DNA from: Cyanobacteriota bacterium
GTDB taxonomy: Bacteria; Cyanobacteriota; Cyanobacteriia; Phormidesmidales; Phormidesmidaceae
Direction: 5' to 3'
Length of the DNA stretch: 5,021 nucleotides
NCBI GenBank assembly: GCA_027483425.1
Contig: JAIXUR010000204.1
Coordinates: forward strand, 1 to 5,021
The translations under genes were made by a program, and so were the position numbers. Under the pieces are notes generated by a model. That model saw only the letters and a list, made by a program, of their open reading frames with translations, had not been told where the DNA came from and searched no databases. This document shows positions 4,802-5,021 of this stretch, piece after piece (position 1 is the first letter of the stretch; each line of letters begins with the position of its first letter).

Positions 4802-5021
4802 TCAAACCCCCGCCAGAGCCTGCAGTTCAACCCGGTACCGCTCAATCACCGGGTTGGCCAAGAGCTGATCGCACATGCGATCGAGCTGCTGACTGGCGGC
4901 CACTTCGGTCTCGGCCTCTAGGGTGAGCTCAATGTACTTGCCAATGCGAATCGGCCCCACGTTGGTATAGCCCATGTGGGCCAACCCAGACTGCACCGCC
5001 GTCCCCGCCGGATCGAGTACC
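4802..5021 (-). CDS. purS: phosphoribosylformylglycinamidine synthase subunit PurS (5' partial)
   Basis: The gene runs off the right edge and 72 residues plus the stop are visible. The first visible residues, VLDPAGTAVQSGLAHMGYTNV, are the typical PurS N-terminal segment 'lDPaG.av...L..lGy..V'. They are followed by the strand IGKYIELTLEA and the C-terminal helix with MCDQLLANPVIERYRVEL. This is nearly the whole of a PurS protein (usually 80-95 residues), so only some 10-20 N-terminal residues lie outside. PurS is a small dimeric subunit that holds PurL and PurQ together in the FGAM synthase complex. A GTG at 4996 is in frame but would delete conserved residues and is not the start. The gap of 189 bp to purQ is larger than in tight purSQ operons. 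Confidence 0.94.
   Translation of the reverse strand, partial: VLDPAGTAVQSGLAHMGYTNVGPIRIGKYIELTLEAETEVAASQQLDRMCDQLLANPVIERYRVELQALAGV

Noticed and set aside
1..5021. CRISPR arrays, tRNA or rRNA genes, insertion sequences, integrase attachment sites
   Set aside because: I saw no regularly spaced repeats, tRNA-like cloverleaf, transposase or terminal inverted repeats. The integrase-like domain in the regulator lacks the catalytic residues and is not evidence of an active mobile element.

Overview
The window looks like a piece of a GC-rich filamentous-type cyanobacterial chromosome. Eight perfect copies of the octamer GCGATCGC (HIP1) lie within 5 kb, a cyanobacterial hallmark. The gene content agrees: a DesC-type acyl-lipid desaturase, a PurS/PurQ pair, and a small thioredoxin-fold 2Fe-2S ferredoxin. 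Genus cannot be fixed from this sequence alone; a Leptolyngbya/Nodosilinea-like lineage is only a guess.

Layout, left to right. (1) Positions 1-442, plus strand: the C-terminal part of a PDDEXK nuclease of the YhcG/DUF1016 family, cut by the window edge. (2) Positions 510-1811, minus strand: an unusually long (433 aa) TetR-type regulator. Its C-terminal half looks like a tyrosine-recombinase (phage integrase) catalytic domain that has lost its catalytic residues. (3) Positions 1812-1986: the divergent promoter region between the regulator and the desaturase. It contains a 13-bp sequence repeated exactly, one copy of which lies inside a palindrome, so it is a good candidate operator. (4) Positions 1987-2889, plus strand: a membrane fatty-acid delta-9 desaturase with all three histidine boxes. 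(5) Positions 2903-2945: a perfect 11-bp hairpin between convergent genes. (6) Positions 2951-3298 and 3410-3727, minus strand: a 2Fe-2S ferredoxin-domain protein and a small hypothetical protein. (7) Positions 3917-4612 and 4802-5021, minus strand: purQ and the 3' end of purS. They are separated by 189 bp that hold interleaved inverted repeats and a G-rich tract abutting the purQ start.

How the genes may work together. PurS and PurQ are two of the three parts of the FGAM synthase complex (with PurL, not in the window). The divergent TetR/desaturase pair suggests local transcriptional control of membrane-lipid unsaturation. This resembles in layout the TetR-family DesT control of desaturase genes in Pseudomonas, but the regulator here has an extra and unusual C-terminal domain. 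The most notable object in the window is this TetR/integrase-like fusion together with its candidate operator repeats. The rest is ordinary housekeeping content.
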